Assembly (NCBI GenBank): GCA_011503125.2
Contig: WWBZ02000008.1
Coordinates: 434,001-498,000, forward strand
Reading direction: 5' to 3'
Origin: Botryosphaeria dothidea
Lineage: Eukaryota; Ascomycota; Dothideomycetes; Botryosphaeriales; Botryosphaeriaceae
DNA length: 64,000 nt
Of the stretch, positions 22,663-35,057 are shown piece after piece. The translations under genes and the position numbers were made by a program. A model generated the notes under the pieces. That model was not told the origin of the DNA, searched no databases, and worked only from the letters and a program-made list of their open reading frames with translations. The number at the start of each line of letters is the position of its first letter. Position 1 is the stretch's first letter.

Positions 22663-23034
22663 TGTCATAAACGTGGCTTGCTTAGACCCCTTACCTCTCG
22701 TTTACCTTCGTTGATTTAAAATCCAGATCTAGACTTACCTGCTTATAAATTAGGAAGCTAGTATTTTAGTTCGTTCTTTATGTATATAAAGCTCGCCCCT
22801 CTGCTTTGTAGTTAGTTCTTTAGTCTAGCAATGAGTATTCCTCGCGTATAACTTGGTACGCCTTAAATTGGACCTTGCTTGCCTCCCTCGTCCCTCGTCC
22901 CTCGTCCCTCGTCTTTCGCACCTCATACCCTCGCCCTTTAAACTACACCCTTATACTTCGGTATTGCTTTACCCCTACTGCCTTTACCGGCTTCGTTATC
23001 TCGTCTCTCCGCCCTCCAAGGTCCGTTTATTATA
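22663..23034 (+). repeat. 5' LTR of the young chromovirus
   Basis: 372 bp. It starts TGTCATAA and ends TTATTATA, where the 3' LTR ends TTCATTACA (terminal CA mutated to TA). It contains four tandem CCCTCGT heptamers at about 22,884-22,911 and a TATATAAAG sequence at 22,784-22,792 that may be the TATA box. Confidence 0.95.
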
Positions 23035-23099
23035 TTTTGCTAGACTCTTATCTAGTAGGCCTAAAGCTCTCGTCCAAGCCCAAGACTATAGCCTTCGAA

Positions 23100-24386
23100 A
23101 TAGGAAACGACCCGCCTCCCGACCCTTGGGAGACGCTTTTCTAAATCCTCGATCAAGTCCCTGTCCCTGTTAATGCTCGTCCTACCTTCCCTGAAGATAT
23201 CCCGGTTTCCCTACGCGTTACCCTTAGCCAGGCGTACGCTAGAGGAAGATAATCCTGCCTAAGATCCGATATCGATTTACTAGTTATCCCTGAGAATGCT
23301 ACGAACGCCCAAGTTGCTTGCATCTTTTACTACTACGGTTTCGGCCAAGATAAAGCCTTCGCCCGACTCCAACTACTAGCCCCGAACCTCCCTACCAACA
23401 CTCCGGCTACTACGTCTATAGTATCTTCTTTAGAAACTCCTACCCCTCGTCCCCGCATCCCTAAGGTATCGGATCTAGAACCCTTTAAAGGAGAACGCAC
23501 TCGGTTCCAGAACTTCGCCACGCAACTTCAACTCAAATTTGCCTCGGACCCATCTGCCTTTACAACGGATATAGCTAAGATTACCTACGCTGGTTTATAT
23601 CTTCGCGATGCGGCTTATACCTGGTTTGCCCCTTACGTCTCTGCTTCGAACGGCTCTGTAGAATTCGACAACTATAAGTCCTTCTACCAAGCTCTTAAGG
23701 CCGCATTCGACGATCCTGACGCTTACGCAACGGCCGAACGATCCCTCCTCGCACTCAAACAAGACAAGTCCTGCTCGGCTTACTACTCACGGTTCCTCTC
23801 GCTTATCACGACCCTCGGTTAGAAAGAAAACGCAGTTAAGATCCACTACTTCCGCCTTGGCCTTAAGGAGAATCTTAAGGACCTTCTTGTTGGACGTTCT
23901 ATGCCAATAGAATTCGGAAAATTCGCTGAAACCTGCATTGCGTTGGACAACCAACTCTATGCTCGAATAATTGAGAAAAAGATGCCCGTAACTCGTATCC
24001 CTACCTCGACTCCTCTCTTTACACCAACTACTCCCCAACCTTCGTCTCCCACGCCAACCTCGATTCCTTAAGGTAAACCTATAGAACTAGATGCCACCGC
24101 TCGAAAGGCTTACCGGAAAGCCAACAACCTCTGCGCCTACTATGGTAACCCTAACTATTAGGTTAAAGAGTGCCCTAAAGCTAAAGCTAAGGGGCTTAAA
24201 CTTAACACGACTTCGCATACACCTACGTTACCAACTACCCTAAATTAACCGATAACACCTCCTACAGCGTCAGTCCTCTACGTGTTAAAAAACGTAGAAG
24301 GCTAGGTAGCCCCCGGCACCTACCTAGCCCTTGTCCGATCTCCACTTCGAATCAGTTTTCTATTCTTGCTTCCCTCGCGTCTTTAA
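23100..24386 (+). pseudogene. gag: gag of the young chromovirus, RIP-damaged
   Basis: Capsid precursor gene that would package the element RNA in cytoplasmic particles. A plausible original start is now ATA at 23,100 (ATG to ATA, inferred). The retrotransposon gag region spans about 23,480-23,980 (FKGERTRFQNFATQLQLKF, then RDAAYTWFAPY). A CCHC knuckle at 24,132-24,173 reads C-A-Y-Y-G-N-P-N-Y-stop-VKEC, in which the second Cys and the His have become Tyr, consistent with TGC to TAC and CAT to TAT. Interrupting stops sit at former Gln or Trp codons. The last part overlaps the beginning of the pol frame. Confidence 0.8.
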
Positions 24387-27300
24387 ATCTTAGAACACTC
24401 TCGTTTTCATCTTTAGAACCCCGTACCCTACAGCCCCGTGCTATAGATCTTAGGAAACGTCCGCTCCTTATCCTTAAATCAGTAGTCAATAACAAAATCG
24501 AAACTTCGGCTATATTAGACTCTGGTGCCTCGTCCCTTTTTGTAGATGATGCCTTTATTACATCCCATTCGATCCCTACACGCCAAAAACCCCAAGCTGA
24601 ATCCCTCGAACTCGCGGACGGATCCATCGCCGGACGGATTACCCACGAGGCCGACCTTCAACTTGATATTGATCAGCATCAAGAACTCGTTACCTTCCAA
24701 GTAACTAAGCTCGGTTAATACTCAATTATCCTAGGAAAACCCTGGCTAGAACGACATGATCCACACGTCCTATGGTTAAAAAACACGATTACCTTCGCCT
24801 CCCCTTTTTGCCAAGCAAATTGCTTACCTACTCGCCAACCCACAACTACGCTTTCCCCCTCGCCTCCTAATTCGCCTTCGATCTCTTGCGCTACTATATC
24901 CTACGCCGCCCTTACTCGTTACGTCCAACGAGATAAGACTAGGATATACGCCGTATCAATTAAGGAGATCTAAGAACACCTTGATAACCTTAAGAAAACG
25001 GAACAACAAACCCCGGAACAAGAACTCGAAACCCTCCGCTCACGAATCCCCGCTCGATTCCACTATCTTCTTCCCTTCTTTACGAAGAAAGAGGCCGATA
25101 GGCTTCCCCCATATCGATATATTGATCATGAGATTTCATTAGAAGAGGGCAAGAAACCCCCATTCGGTCCTCTCTACTTAATGTCCGATTTAGAGCTTAA
25201 GGCTCTACGTGAATACCTTGATGAAAACCTTAAGAAAGGTTTCATTCGGCCCTCATCCTTATCCTCTGCGTCCCCTATTCTCTTTGTTAAGAAGCCAGGT
25301 AGCGGCCTTCGTTTTTGCGTGGATTATCGCGAACTAAATAGTATTACGAAAAAGAACCGTTATCCACTCCCCTTAGTTAACGAGACTCTCCGTCAACTTC
25401 AGGGCTCTCGTATTTTTACTCGACTCGACCTTCGCGGTGCTTATAACCTTATCCGGATCAAGGAAGGCTCCGAACACTTGACCGCCTTTAGGACTCGCTA
25501 TGGCCTATACGAATACCTTGTTATGCCCTTTAGCCTTACGAATGCGCCTGCTACCTGCCAACAATTCGTTAACGATACGCTACGTGAATATCTTAACCGC
25601 TAGTGCGTCGTCTATCTAGATAATATCCTTATCTACTCGGAAACTAAGGAGGAGCACCACGAACACGTCCGATTAGTCCTCGAAAAGCTTCGTGAAGCAG
25701 GCTTATACGTTAAAGGCGAAAAATGTAACTTCTATACGACTTCGACTACGTTCCTTAGCTTCGTTATCTCCCTAGACGGTATCTCTATAGACCTAGCTAA
25801 GATAGCCGCCGTAAAAGACTGGGAGATTCCCCGCTTAGTTAAAGATCTTCAATCGTTCCTTGGCTTTGCAAACTTTTACCGACGATTTATTAAAGGATAC
25901 TCTCGAAAAGCTAGAGCCCTCTTTAGGCTCCTAGCTAAGAATATTCGTTTTACTTGGGGAAAAGAATAGGATAAGGTATTTACTTATCTTAAGGAAGCCT
26001 TCTGCTCTTACCCAATCCTCCGACACTTCAACCCCCAACTCGAAACTATCCTTAAAACCGACTCATCCGACTTTGTTATCTCCGTAATTTTGTCCTAATG
26101 GGTAACCTACGAGGATGGCAGAAGAATTCTACATCCTATCGCCTACTACTCTCGGAAAATAACCCCCGCAGAGTAGAACTATAGTATTAGAGATAAGGAA
26201 CTCTTAGCTATTGTGGAAGCCCTAAAGGAATACTATTCCCTCGTTATTAACCTCTCCTCGCCACTCCTAGTTCTTATAGATCACTCGAATTTAACTAGCT
26301 TTGCCTCTAAGCAAATTCTAAACCGTCGGCAAGCACGCTGGGCAATTAAACTCTCAGAACTCGACTTTAAGATCGTCTACCGCCCAGGAACTAAGAATCA
26401 ACGCGCGGATGCGTTAATAAGACGGTTAGGAGACCTCCCTGCTCGAGAGGGGCGCCTACCCCCTACTACGATCCTTACCTCTAAAAAATTCGAAATTTCG
26501 ACCCTTATTTCTACTCGACATTTAATCGCTAGGCTAGAACCGTCTCTGGCTAGTGATATTCGCTTAGCACTCGATGAGGATACTCTTGGACAAGAGATCC
26601 TTACTTCACTCGATACCTACGCACTTCGACATCCTAAGGTAGATTTAGGCGCATGTTCTAAGGATAACGATGGTCTATTACTAGTTAATAGACTTATCTA
26701 TATTCCTAAAGATCTAAGCCTCCGCCAAAGGATTATTAGCTCTCGACACTCGCATCCGGCTGCTGGACACCCAGGCCAAGCAGCAACATTTGAACTCGTT
26801 ACTCGTGATTTCTGGTGGCCAGGTCTACGCCAGACAGTAGCTCGTTTTATACGAAACTGTGAGACCTACCAAAGAATCAAACCCGCTCGACATGCCCCCT
26901 ATGGATATTTGAAACCCCTTGAAGTGCCACAACGCCGCTGGCAATCCGTTTCTCTTAATTTGATTACGGGACTTCCAACGTCCAACTCGTTCGATGCTAT
27001 ACTAGTAGTCGTAGATCGACTAACTAAAATAGCTTACTTTATCCCTTGCTAAACAACCCTCGATTCGATAGAGCTTGCTAAGCTTTATCGAGACTACGTT
27101 TTTCGACTACATAGCTTACCCGACGACTTCGTATCTAACCGCGGCTCGATTTTTACCTCTAAATTTACTAGAACTCTTAGTAGATCCCTATCTATTAAGA
27201 CTAACTTTAGTACGGCTTTCCACCCGCAAACCGACGGCCAGACAGAGCGTATTAACGCTATTCTCGAACAATACCTGCGTGCCTACGTTTCGTATCAACA

Positions 27301-28006
27301 AGACGATTGGAACGACTTTCTCTCCCTTGCTAAATTCGCTTATAATAATACGATCTCGACCACGACTAAGGTTACACCTTTCTTCGCAAACTACGGCTTC
27401 CACCCTCGTTATAAGATTCTACAAAAAGACTCGATCTTAGCCCCCCTCGAACCCCTACGCCTCTTCCAAGAGAACCTCGAAAACCTCGAAAACTACCTTC
27501 GCTAAGAAATTCGATTCGCACAAGACGCCTACGCAGAACAGGCCAATAAAGACCGTATTTCGCCACCCGTCTTTAAGCCTGGTAACCTTGTTTGGCTCCT
27601 AAGAAGGCATATCTCGACAACAAGGCCTTCGGATAAACTTGACTTTAAACGCCTTGGCCCCTTTCCCATCCTAGAGAAGATCTCGACCCATGCCTATCGC
27701 CTAGAACTACCAAGGACGATGAAAGTCCACCCTATATTCCACGTCTCTTTACTCGAACCCGCAGCCTCTGACCCCTTGCCTAATCAAGTCCAACCTCCGC
27801 CCCCGCCCGTTATCGTTGACGGCGAAGAAGAGTATAGGGTAGAAGAGATTCTAGACGTTAAAGCAACCCGGAGACAACCAAAATACCTCGTGAAATGGAC
27901 TGGTTACTCGACACCAACCTGGGAACCTTACGACCTTGTTAAAGACCTTGAGGCCCTTAATACGTTCTATGAACGTTACCCTTCGAAACCTCGACCCTTA
28001 AGCTAA
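24302..28006 (+). pseudogene. pol: pol of the young chromovirus: protease, RT, RNase H, integrase, chromodomain; RIP-damaged
   Basis: The protease has an intact DSGAS at 24,518-24,532. RT runs about 25,060-25,700, with YLDN at 25,613-25,624 where the second catalytic Asp is now Asn (GATGAT to GATAAT). RNase H spans roughly 26,040-26,420. The zinc-binding segment near 26,740-26,870 has lost its last Cys (CETY). In the integrase the first two acidic residues read Asn (26,957-26,959 and 27,137-27,139), while the Glu in the NAILEQ segment is kept. A chromodomain at 27,830-27,980 (YLVKWTGYSTPTWEPYDL) is intact. The longest surviving open stretches are 25,181-25,603, 26,213-27,052 and 27,719-28,006. 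The final stop TAA is at 28,004-28,006. Confidence 0.9.
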
Positions 28007-28029
28007 AGGCTCGTAGGAACTCACCCCTA

Positions 28030-28039
28030 GGGAGGAGAG
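28030..28039 (+). other. Polypurine tract of the young chromovirus
   Basis: GGGAGGAGAG ends five bases before the 3' LTR, the usual place for plus-strand priming. Confidence 0.75.
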
Positions 28040-28044
28040 CCTAC

Positions 28045-28416
28045 TGTTATAAACGTGGCTTGCTTAGACCCCTTACCTCTCGTTTACCTTCGTTAATTTA
28101 AAATCTAGATCTAGACTTACCTGCTTATAAATCAGGAAGCTAGTATTTTAGTTCGTTCTTTATGTATATAAAGCTCGCCCCTCTACTTTGTAGTTAGTTC
28201 TTTAGTCTAGCAATAAGTATTCCTCGCGTATAACTTGGTACGCCTTGAATTGGACCTTGCTTGCCTCCCTCGTCCCTCGTCCCTCGTCCCTCGTCTTTCG
28301 CACCTTATACCCTCGCCCTTTAAACTACACCCTTATACTTCGGCATTGCTTTACCCCTACTGCCTTTACCGGCTTCGTTATCTCGTCTCTCCGCCCTCCA
28401 AGGTCCGTTCATTACA
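28045..28416 (+). repeat. 3' LTR of the young chromovirus
   Basis: 372 bp, starting TGTTATAA and ending CATTACA, followed by the CTAAT target duplication. It differs from the 5' LTR at 11 positions, all CpA/TpG versus TpA, and has no other substitution or indel. Confidence 0.95.
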
Positions 28417-29366
28417 CTAATACTATTCTCTTCTTCTTTAAGCGAGGTCTACTAAGCTTTTTAAAAAATTCGGGTAGCTTAGACGCGTTCTTATAGTATA
28501 CGTAGTACTTATAGATTTTATTAGAAGTATTCTTATAGTTACTCTAGTATTACTATAGAGGATTAAAGTTCTACTCGTTCTAGTTATCTATAAAGATAAT
28601 TTTATACTATACTCTATATCTTAAGTTTCGGTAGTCTACTACCTCTAGTACTTTCTACTTCTTATAAATTTTATTCTTATTCTTATTAAAGATTATATAT
28701 ACTAAGCTAGACTTTTAGATCTAACCCGGGTATAGATTATCTAGAATAAGGTATAGCTTCTAGAAGTAGAATATAGAAAAAATTTCTTTCTCTTATATAT
28801 AAGGAGGTATAGTAACTTCGTATACTTTACCGTTAATTAACTTAGTAATTTTCTACGAACTAAGGTTCTTTAGTAAGAGAGACTTACTATTCTATTCTAA
28901 GTTAAAGTCTCGGGCGTTAATAAATACTTTATTACCTATACGAAAAGTAGAATATAGCTAGCGGAATTTATCTACGTAGCGGGCTTATTCTTCTTATATC
29001 TAGACTAGTTATTTTTAGAGAAAGCTTCTTATAGTATTTAATCTTTTAACTAACTAGTCTATTTTAATTACTTTTACTTTTCTAGTATCTTAGTAGATTT
29101 TTATAGACTCTAAGCTAGTACGTAGATAGAATCCGTTATCGGCGAAGAATAGCGATATACTAGTTAATACGCTAATATACGTATTAGCTATAAATTTAGC
29201 TTTAGATAGAAAGTCGATCTAGTTATTTTACGCGTAGTTAATATATATCTAAAGGTACTTTTTAAGATTTTTAATAGAGCTCTCGCTCTAGCCGTTAGTC
29301 TAGAGATAAAAGATAGTTAATATTTTAATCTTTATATTATATCGTTTTATAATTCTTCTATAGTCG
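28417..29366 (-). mobile_element. Old chromovirus copy 2: end of LTR, chromodomain and integrase C-terminus
   Basis: Reverse complement of about 1,830-2,770 of the first copy, including the chromodomain-like segment (about 28,540-28,680). It is cut at 29,366 by a LINE family 1 insertion and resumes at 35,074. RIP-saturated. Confidence 0.85.
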
Positions 29367-32300
29367 TAAAAATATAACTATACTAAAAAATCGACTCTAA
29401 GCTATAGCGCCGGAAGAGGGCTCTAGAAACTCTTCTAGACTTCGCGAGTTCTAAAATAGTACTTAAGATAACTATAGCCGCGAAGTAGTTAATATAGAGA
29501 ATATAGGAAGAGGCGAATAGCCTTCCCTAGTAACTATCTTTATCTAGCTCTAATATACTCTTAAGAAATCGTAGAGTACTTAGTATAGCGTAGAATACGT
29601 TAAGAGAGCCTTAAAAATAGTAGATATTCTTCTTTAAGCCCTATAAATATCCGCTAGCCTCTCTTTAGTCCTCTCTAGCTAGATAAAAAATTTTCTCGAT
29701 ATTATTAAGATAATCTTTTAGAATTATATTACTATTTACTAGAAGGTAACTACTAAGAAGCTAGGCCTTAAAAATATTCTTAAAGAGGTCTAATAGGTCT
29801 AAAAGATAGTTAACCGTATTTAGGCTATCTTTATATCTATATCTAATACTCGTAGCTAGGTATAAATTATAGCCTAAGTAGCCCCGAAGCTCCCTACCCC
29901 CCTAGCTACTACTAAACTTACTCTCTACTTTCTAAAGATAGTAAATAAATAAAAAATAGCTAAGCTCTTAAATAAGATAATTATTAGAAAGATCTAGATA
30001 GGAAAAAGCTAGGCGTATAAGAAAGTACTTACTATTAAGAAGCTCCCTAGTAGAGACGTTAAAATCTTTATACTAGATAAAGTAACTAGAATAGCTCTTC
30101 TTTAGAACTAGAAATAGACTATAGAACTAGAAAAAGAAGTTAGGCCTAACTAGTAGCTATACTTAGTACTAATATATAACGTCTCTTAAGAAAGAATCGA
30201 TACTATAGACCTCTAAGCTATCTAAACTATTTAAAAGTAGAATCTATCTCTATATCTAAAACTACGTATTAGTAAGCTAGTCTAGCTAAAGAGGAAGCTT
30301 CTAGAGGGGAAAACTTACTTAGCTATTATTCTTAGTACTATAAACCCCGAAACCGCTAACTAGATTATTAATAAGAGGCTTATTATTAACTTTACTATCT
30401 ATATAGCGTAGTACTATAACGTAGCCTTTATAGTAACCTAGTATTTTAAGTACTAGGCCTACGATTATATTACTAACTATTATAAAAAAAAGAAAAAGTA
30501 CGGATAATATAGTAAGATATATAATACTAAGAACTACTCTAAGAAAAGTATATAGTACGTAAACTACTCTTAAAGGTATATAGTCTAGAGTAACTTCTAT
30601 CTAGTACGTAGAGTCTACTATATTAAGGCCGCCTAGACCCGTCTAGTAGTACTAAAAAGATATCGGAAAGAACTCCTAATAACTAAAATATAGCCTTAAA
30701 CTAACTAGTTAACCGTTAGACTAAGGAAGAGAATTAGGGAGGAGAAGCCGGTTAAGAGGGAACTAGGTAGGCTAAGAGACTTAAGCCGCCCCCCGCCTTC
30801 TAACTAAATAAAGTTTACCGGACTTAATAGCTTATAACACGCCTTAGAGGAGCCCGCGGGAACTCCCTTCTTATAGTCTATACTACTAGCCCCCTCGTAG
30901 CCGGACCTAGAAATAGAAGAAAGTTAATATTAGATATAGGCTCTCTCTCTATTATATAGTATAACGTCTATAAGAGTAAGAATAGGGTAATACTCCCGCT
31001 CTTTAAGAAAGTAGACCTAAAGATCTACTATATTCTAGCTATCTAGAAACCTTAGAGAAACCTAAGAGTTAAGATAATAGTAAGATACTCTACCTACTAT
31101 ATAGTTTTTTTCTAGAAGAAAATAGTAAGAACCTACTTCTTTATAAGTAAGGCTATTAGCCCCGACTTCTAGTAAGTAATAGTCTATTTACTAGATCTTA
31201 TTATACTATCTCTTATTACTAGGATATATATAATCTATATCTATAACTATTATAATCTCCCGCTAGTCTCTTATACTAGTATAGTACTAGAAACCCTATC
31301 TCTTTTACTAGAAGTTCTTAAAAAACTAGGGGAGTATATTCTCCTAGGGGACTTTAACCTCTACTATTCTATTTAGGAAGATATAACCTTTCTAATATAC
31401 TATATCTTAGCGGATAATCTAATTAAGATAGCTATTATAGCTAATTTTAACCTAGCTCTTTTAAGAGATACTATTACTAGACGAGATAGTAGTAGCGAGA
31501 GTACTCTAGATCTTATCTTTATATTACGATAGCTAGAGAAGAGAATTCTTAGCTATAGAGTTAGCTAGAAGCTCGAATTATCCTCTAACTACCTATCTAT
31601 TCTTACTATACTTAATTTTTCTTCTACCTCCGTAGAACTACGTCCTTTAAGACCCTAGTAGAAGAAAGTAGACTAGAAGAGAACTAATAATATACTTTAA
31701 TTAAAGCTTAAATACCTTAAAGTAGCCTCTCTTAATACTAAAGTAGACCTAGATTACTTTACTATACTACTCTAGAAGGCTATTTAAAGAATAATTTAGA
31801 AGACTATTTTAGTAGCGAGACCCTCGCCCTAGGCCTCTATATAATAGATAAAAAAGTATTCGAACCTAGTATACTAGGCTAGAGTAGCTAAAAGAAAGTA
31901 GACGGCTATAGAGAGGGAGGAGAACTAGATAGTATACTAAACTATTACTAATAGTAAGAAGAGGTAGATTAAAAGAGATAGAATAAAAGTATAGCGTAGA
32001 ATAGTAGCTAAGATTACTTCGGATCTATCTATACTCTAAAAGCTCTTAAAGTAAGTAAGAATAAGGATACTAGAGCCTCTAGCTCTATCTTAGTTCCTAT
32101 CTCTCTAGAAAGTAGATAAATAACTATATTACGATAACTAGTCTAAGGTAGAAATCCTTACTAACTAGTTCTTTCTATCTTCTAAGGCTACCGACCTCTT
32201 AGATTTAGATAAATATATATACTTAGTACTAGTAGAGATTTCCTAAGACCTTACTAAAGAGTAGGTCCTCTATACTATTAAGAAGCTTCTCCTAGATAAG

Positions 32301-35057
32301 ATACTAGGTTTAAATAAGATTACTAATAGATTTCTAAAGTAATACGCTAAGATACTAAGGAGATCCCTTACTAAACTTTTCTAGGAATACCTCGTACTTA
32401 GATATTACTCTAAGTAGTTTAAAAGCTCTATTACCGTAGTTCTTAGAAAACTATAGAGGAATAACTATACTAAAGCTAAGTTATTTAGGCTAATTACTTT
32501 ACTTAATACGCTAGAGAAGTTACTTAAGAGAATTATAGTAGATAGAATCTTCTAAGCTACTAAAGTATACGGCCTACTCTCTAATATATAGATAGAAGCT
32601 AGGAGAAATAGATCTATAGTAGTAGCTCTTAATCTACTTATAGAATAGATCTATACTATCTAGGTATAAGACCTAGAGCTAGTAGCTTTAGTTCTTAGCC
32701 TAGATATCTCGAGAGTATATAACTACGTATCTTATAGAAGGCTTCTTTATAATATAAGAATAGTAAAACTTCTAGAATAGGTAGAAAGATTTACCCGATT
32801 CTTTCTATAGGACCGTACTACTTAGCTATCCTTCGGAGACTTTACTAGTCTACTAATCTAAATCTTAACCGGGATTTCCTAGAAATTCTTACTATCGCCG
32901 ATACTCTATCTATTCTTTACTTCTAATCTACTTATATAGCTACGTAAAAGTAATATCTTCCCCCTTAAATTCGTCGATAATACTAATATTCTAACCTTTA
33001 GTAGATCTATAGAATAGAACTATAGAATACTAGAGGAAGTATATTAAATTTATAAGTACTAGATAGCTACCTACGGGTTAGCTTTCTCGCCCGATAAGTA
33101 TTATCTTACTTATTTTATAAGAAAACTAAGAAGATTTAATATAGATAGATAGATAAATTTATTTCTTCCCGATATAGCTTTCTTACGGGTCTATACGGGG
33201 CTAGCTATCTATAGTTATTTTATACGAGAGAGAAAACCTTTTCGCCTAGTAAAAACCCCTTCTCTCTCTTTAGATATACTATCCTATACTAGTTCTTATT
33301 TTTTCTTTTTACTAGTAGCGGCTACTATAGTAGCTCTATATTTACCTACTAGACTTATCTCTTTAGTTCTTATCCTCGTAATTATCTAGGTTCTAGTAGT
33401 TCTAGTAGTCCTAGTTATTCTCCTAGTTTCTCTTCCTAGTTATCTTCCTATATTAGTTTTCTTACTAGGCTAAATTACTTAAGTAGCTCTAGGCGTAAGA
33501 ACTAGTCTATTACTACTTTAATTTCCTTCTTTATTAAGAGGAGAGAGTAGTAGTCCGTAGTTCCTACTCTTTAGAGTATTTATACTCTACTCTATTAGAA
33601 GTAAAAGTAGAAGAGAAGGATATACTTTAGAGTTTATCTATACTAGCCGTATAGATAGATAGAACTAGAGTGCCGAAGATTTAATATAGTAGTAGAAATT
33701 CGTATTTCTAGATTTACTAGATATCTAGAGCCGATAATTAAGATTCTAGGAGTCTACGTAGATAATAAGCTTAGATAGAAACTCTATATTAGGAAAATAG
33801 GAGCTAAGGTAATTAAATAGTATATATCTCTCTTTAGACTCGTAGCGTCTATCTAGAGAGTCTTATTTATTAAAGCCCGCTATATCTATACGGCCGTAGT
33901 AAGGCTAGTTTTTATCTACGGCTATAGAATATAGTATACTCTAGAGAGAATCCTAGAGTAGAGGAAAATAGCTATCTAGCTACTAAAGAAGATCTAAAAC
34001 TAGTATCTACGTACTATTTTAGAGGCGTATAAGTTAACTAGTATATAAACCTTAGAGTATAAGATAGAGATTTCCCTACTCTTACTATACCTAGACGAAC
34101 TAGTACTAGCCTAGGCTATTAGAGCTAGAAATAGCCTAGTCGTAGTAGTAGTAGAGGAAACTTACTAAAATATTAAATAGATAGCTCGGGCTACTCTAAG
34201 TACTAGAGGCGCCGCTAGCCCTACTAGAAGAACTCTACTTAGAAAAAAGATAAACTTACTTCTTAACTACTATCTCTCTACCTACTAGAGTCTTCTAAAG
34301 TAAACGAAGCTACGTATAGTATATAAGAATAAATAGAAGAAGAGATAGATAAAGTCTACTAGCTAGGAAAGATAAGATAAGCTAGTAGCCTAAAGTATAT
34401 AGTAGAACCTAAAAATTAGATAAATCTATAGCGAACTATCTAAGCTATAGAGTATACTCGCTACTCTACTACGTATAGAGTATATTAGACTAGAGAACTT
34501 TCTCTTAAGGCGTAAGGTACTAGGATACTTTAGTTCTACCTATCTATACGGCTAGTATAGATAAACTCTAAAGTATATTCTCCTCTTCTATTTCTACTTC
34601 TAATAGAATAGAATATAGATACTCTAAAGAGTAGAGACTACGGACTACTACTTTCTCCTCTTAATAAAGAAGAAGATTAAAGTAGTAATAGACTAGTTCT
34701 TACGTCTAGAGCTACTTAAGTAATTTAGCCTAGTAAGAAAACTAATATAGGAAGATAACTAGAAAAAGAAACTAGAAGGATAACTAGGACTACTAGAACT
34801 ACTAAGACCCGAATAACTACGAGAATAAGAACTAAAGAGATAGGTCTAGTAGATAAATATAGAGCTACTATAGTAGCCGCTACTAGTAAAAAGAAAAAAT
34901 AAGAACTAGTATAGGATAGTATACCTAGAGAGAGAGAAGGGGTTTTTACTAGGCGAAAAGATTTTCCTCCTCGTATAAAATAACTATAGATAGCTAGCCC
35001 CGTATAGACCTATAAGAGAGCTATATCGGGAAGAAATAAATTTATCTATCTATCTAT
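29367..35057 (+). mobile_element. LINE family 1 copy inserted in the old chromovirus, with 16-bp target duplication
   Basis: It starts with the family 5' end (AAAAATATAACTATAC) and ends GGGAAGAAATAAATTTATC followed by a (TATC)n tail. The target duplication AATTCTTCTATAGTCG lies at 29,351-29,366 and 35,058-35,073. ORF1 has Cys/His knuckle remnants at about 30,420-30,560, the endonuclease GDFN motif is near 31,340-31,360, and the RT motif FVDN is near 32,975. It is interrupted at 33,145-33,674 by a shorter LINE in the opposite direction. Without that insert it is about 5.15 kb. All frames are broken. Confidence 0.9.
33145..33674 (-). mobile_element. LINE family 1, 5'-truncated copy (530 bp) nested inside another LINE
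   Basis: The target duplication GAAGATTTAATATAG is present at 33,130-33,144 and 33,675-33,689. Only the 3' end of the element was copied. The tail (GATA)n lies at the left side, directly after the TATAG end of the target. Confidence 0.9.

Larger units (their letters stand above)
22663..28416 (+). mobile_element. Young Ty3/Gypsy chromovirus, complete with both LTRs (5,754 bp), moderately RIP-mutated
   Basis: Both 372-bp LTRs, a polypurine tract and a 5-bp target duplication CTAAT (22,658-22,662 and 28,417-28,421) are present. Gag and pol lie in different frames (gag phase 0, pol phase 2), consistent with a -1 frameshift. Domain order is gag, CCHC knuckle, protease, RT, RNase H, H2C2 zinc-binding segment, integrase, chromodomain, which is the chromovirus order. 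Many CpA and TpG survive, in contrast to all neighbours. It is inserted in the LTR of an older chromovirus. Stops (mostly former Gln or Trp codons) and altered catalytic residues make it inactive. Confidence 0.95.
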
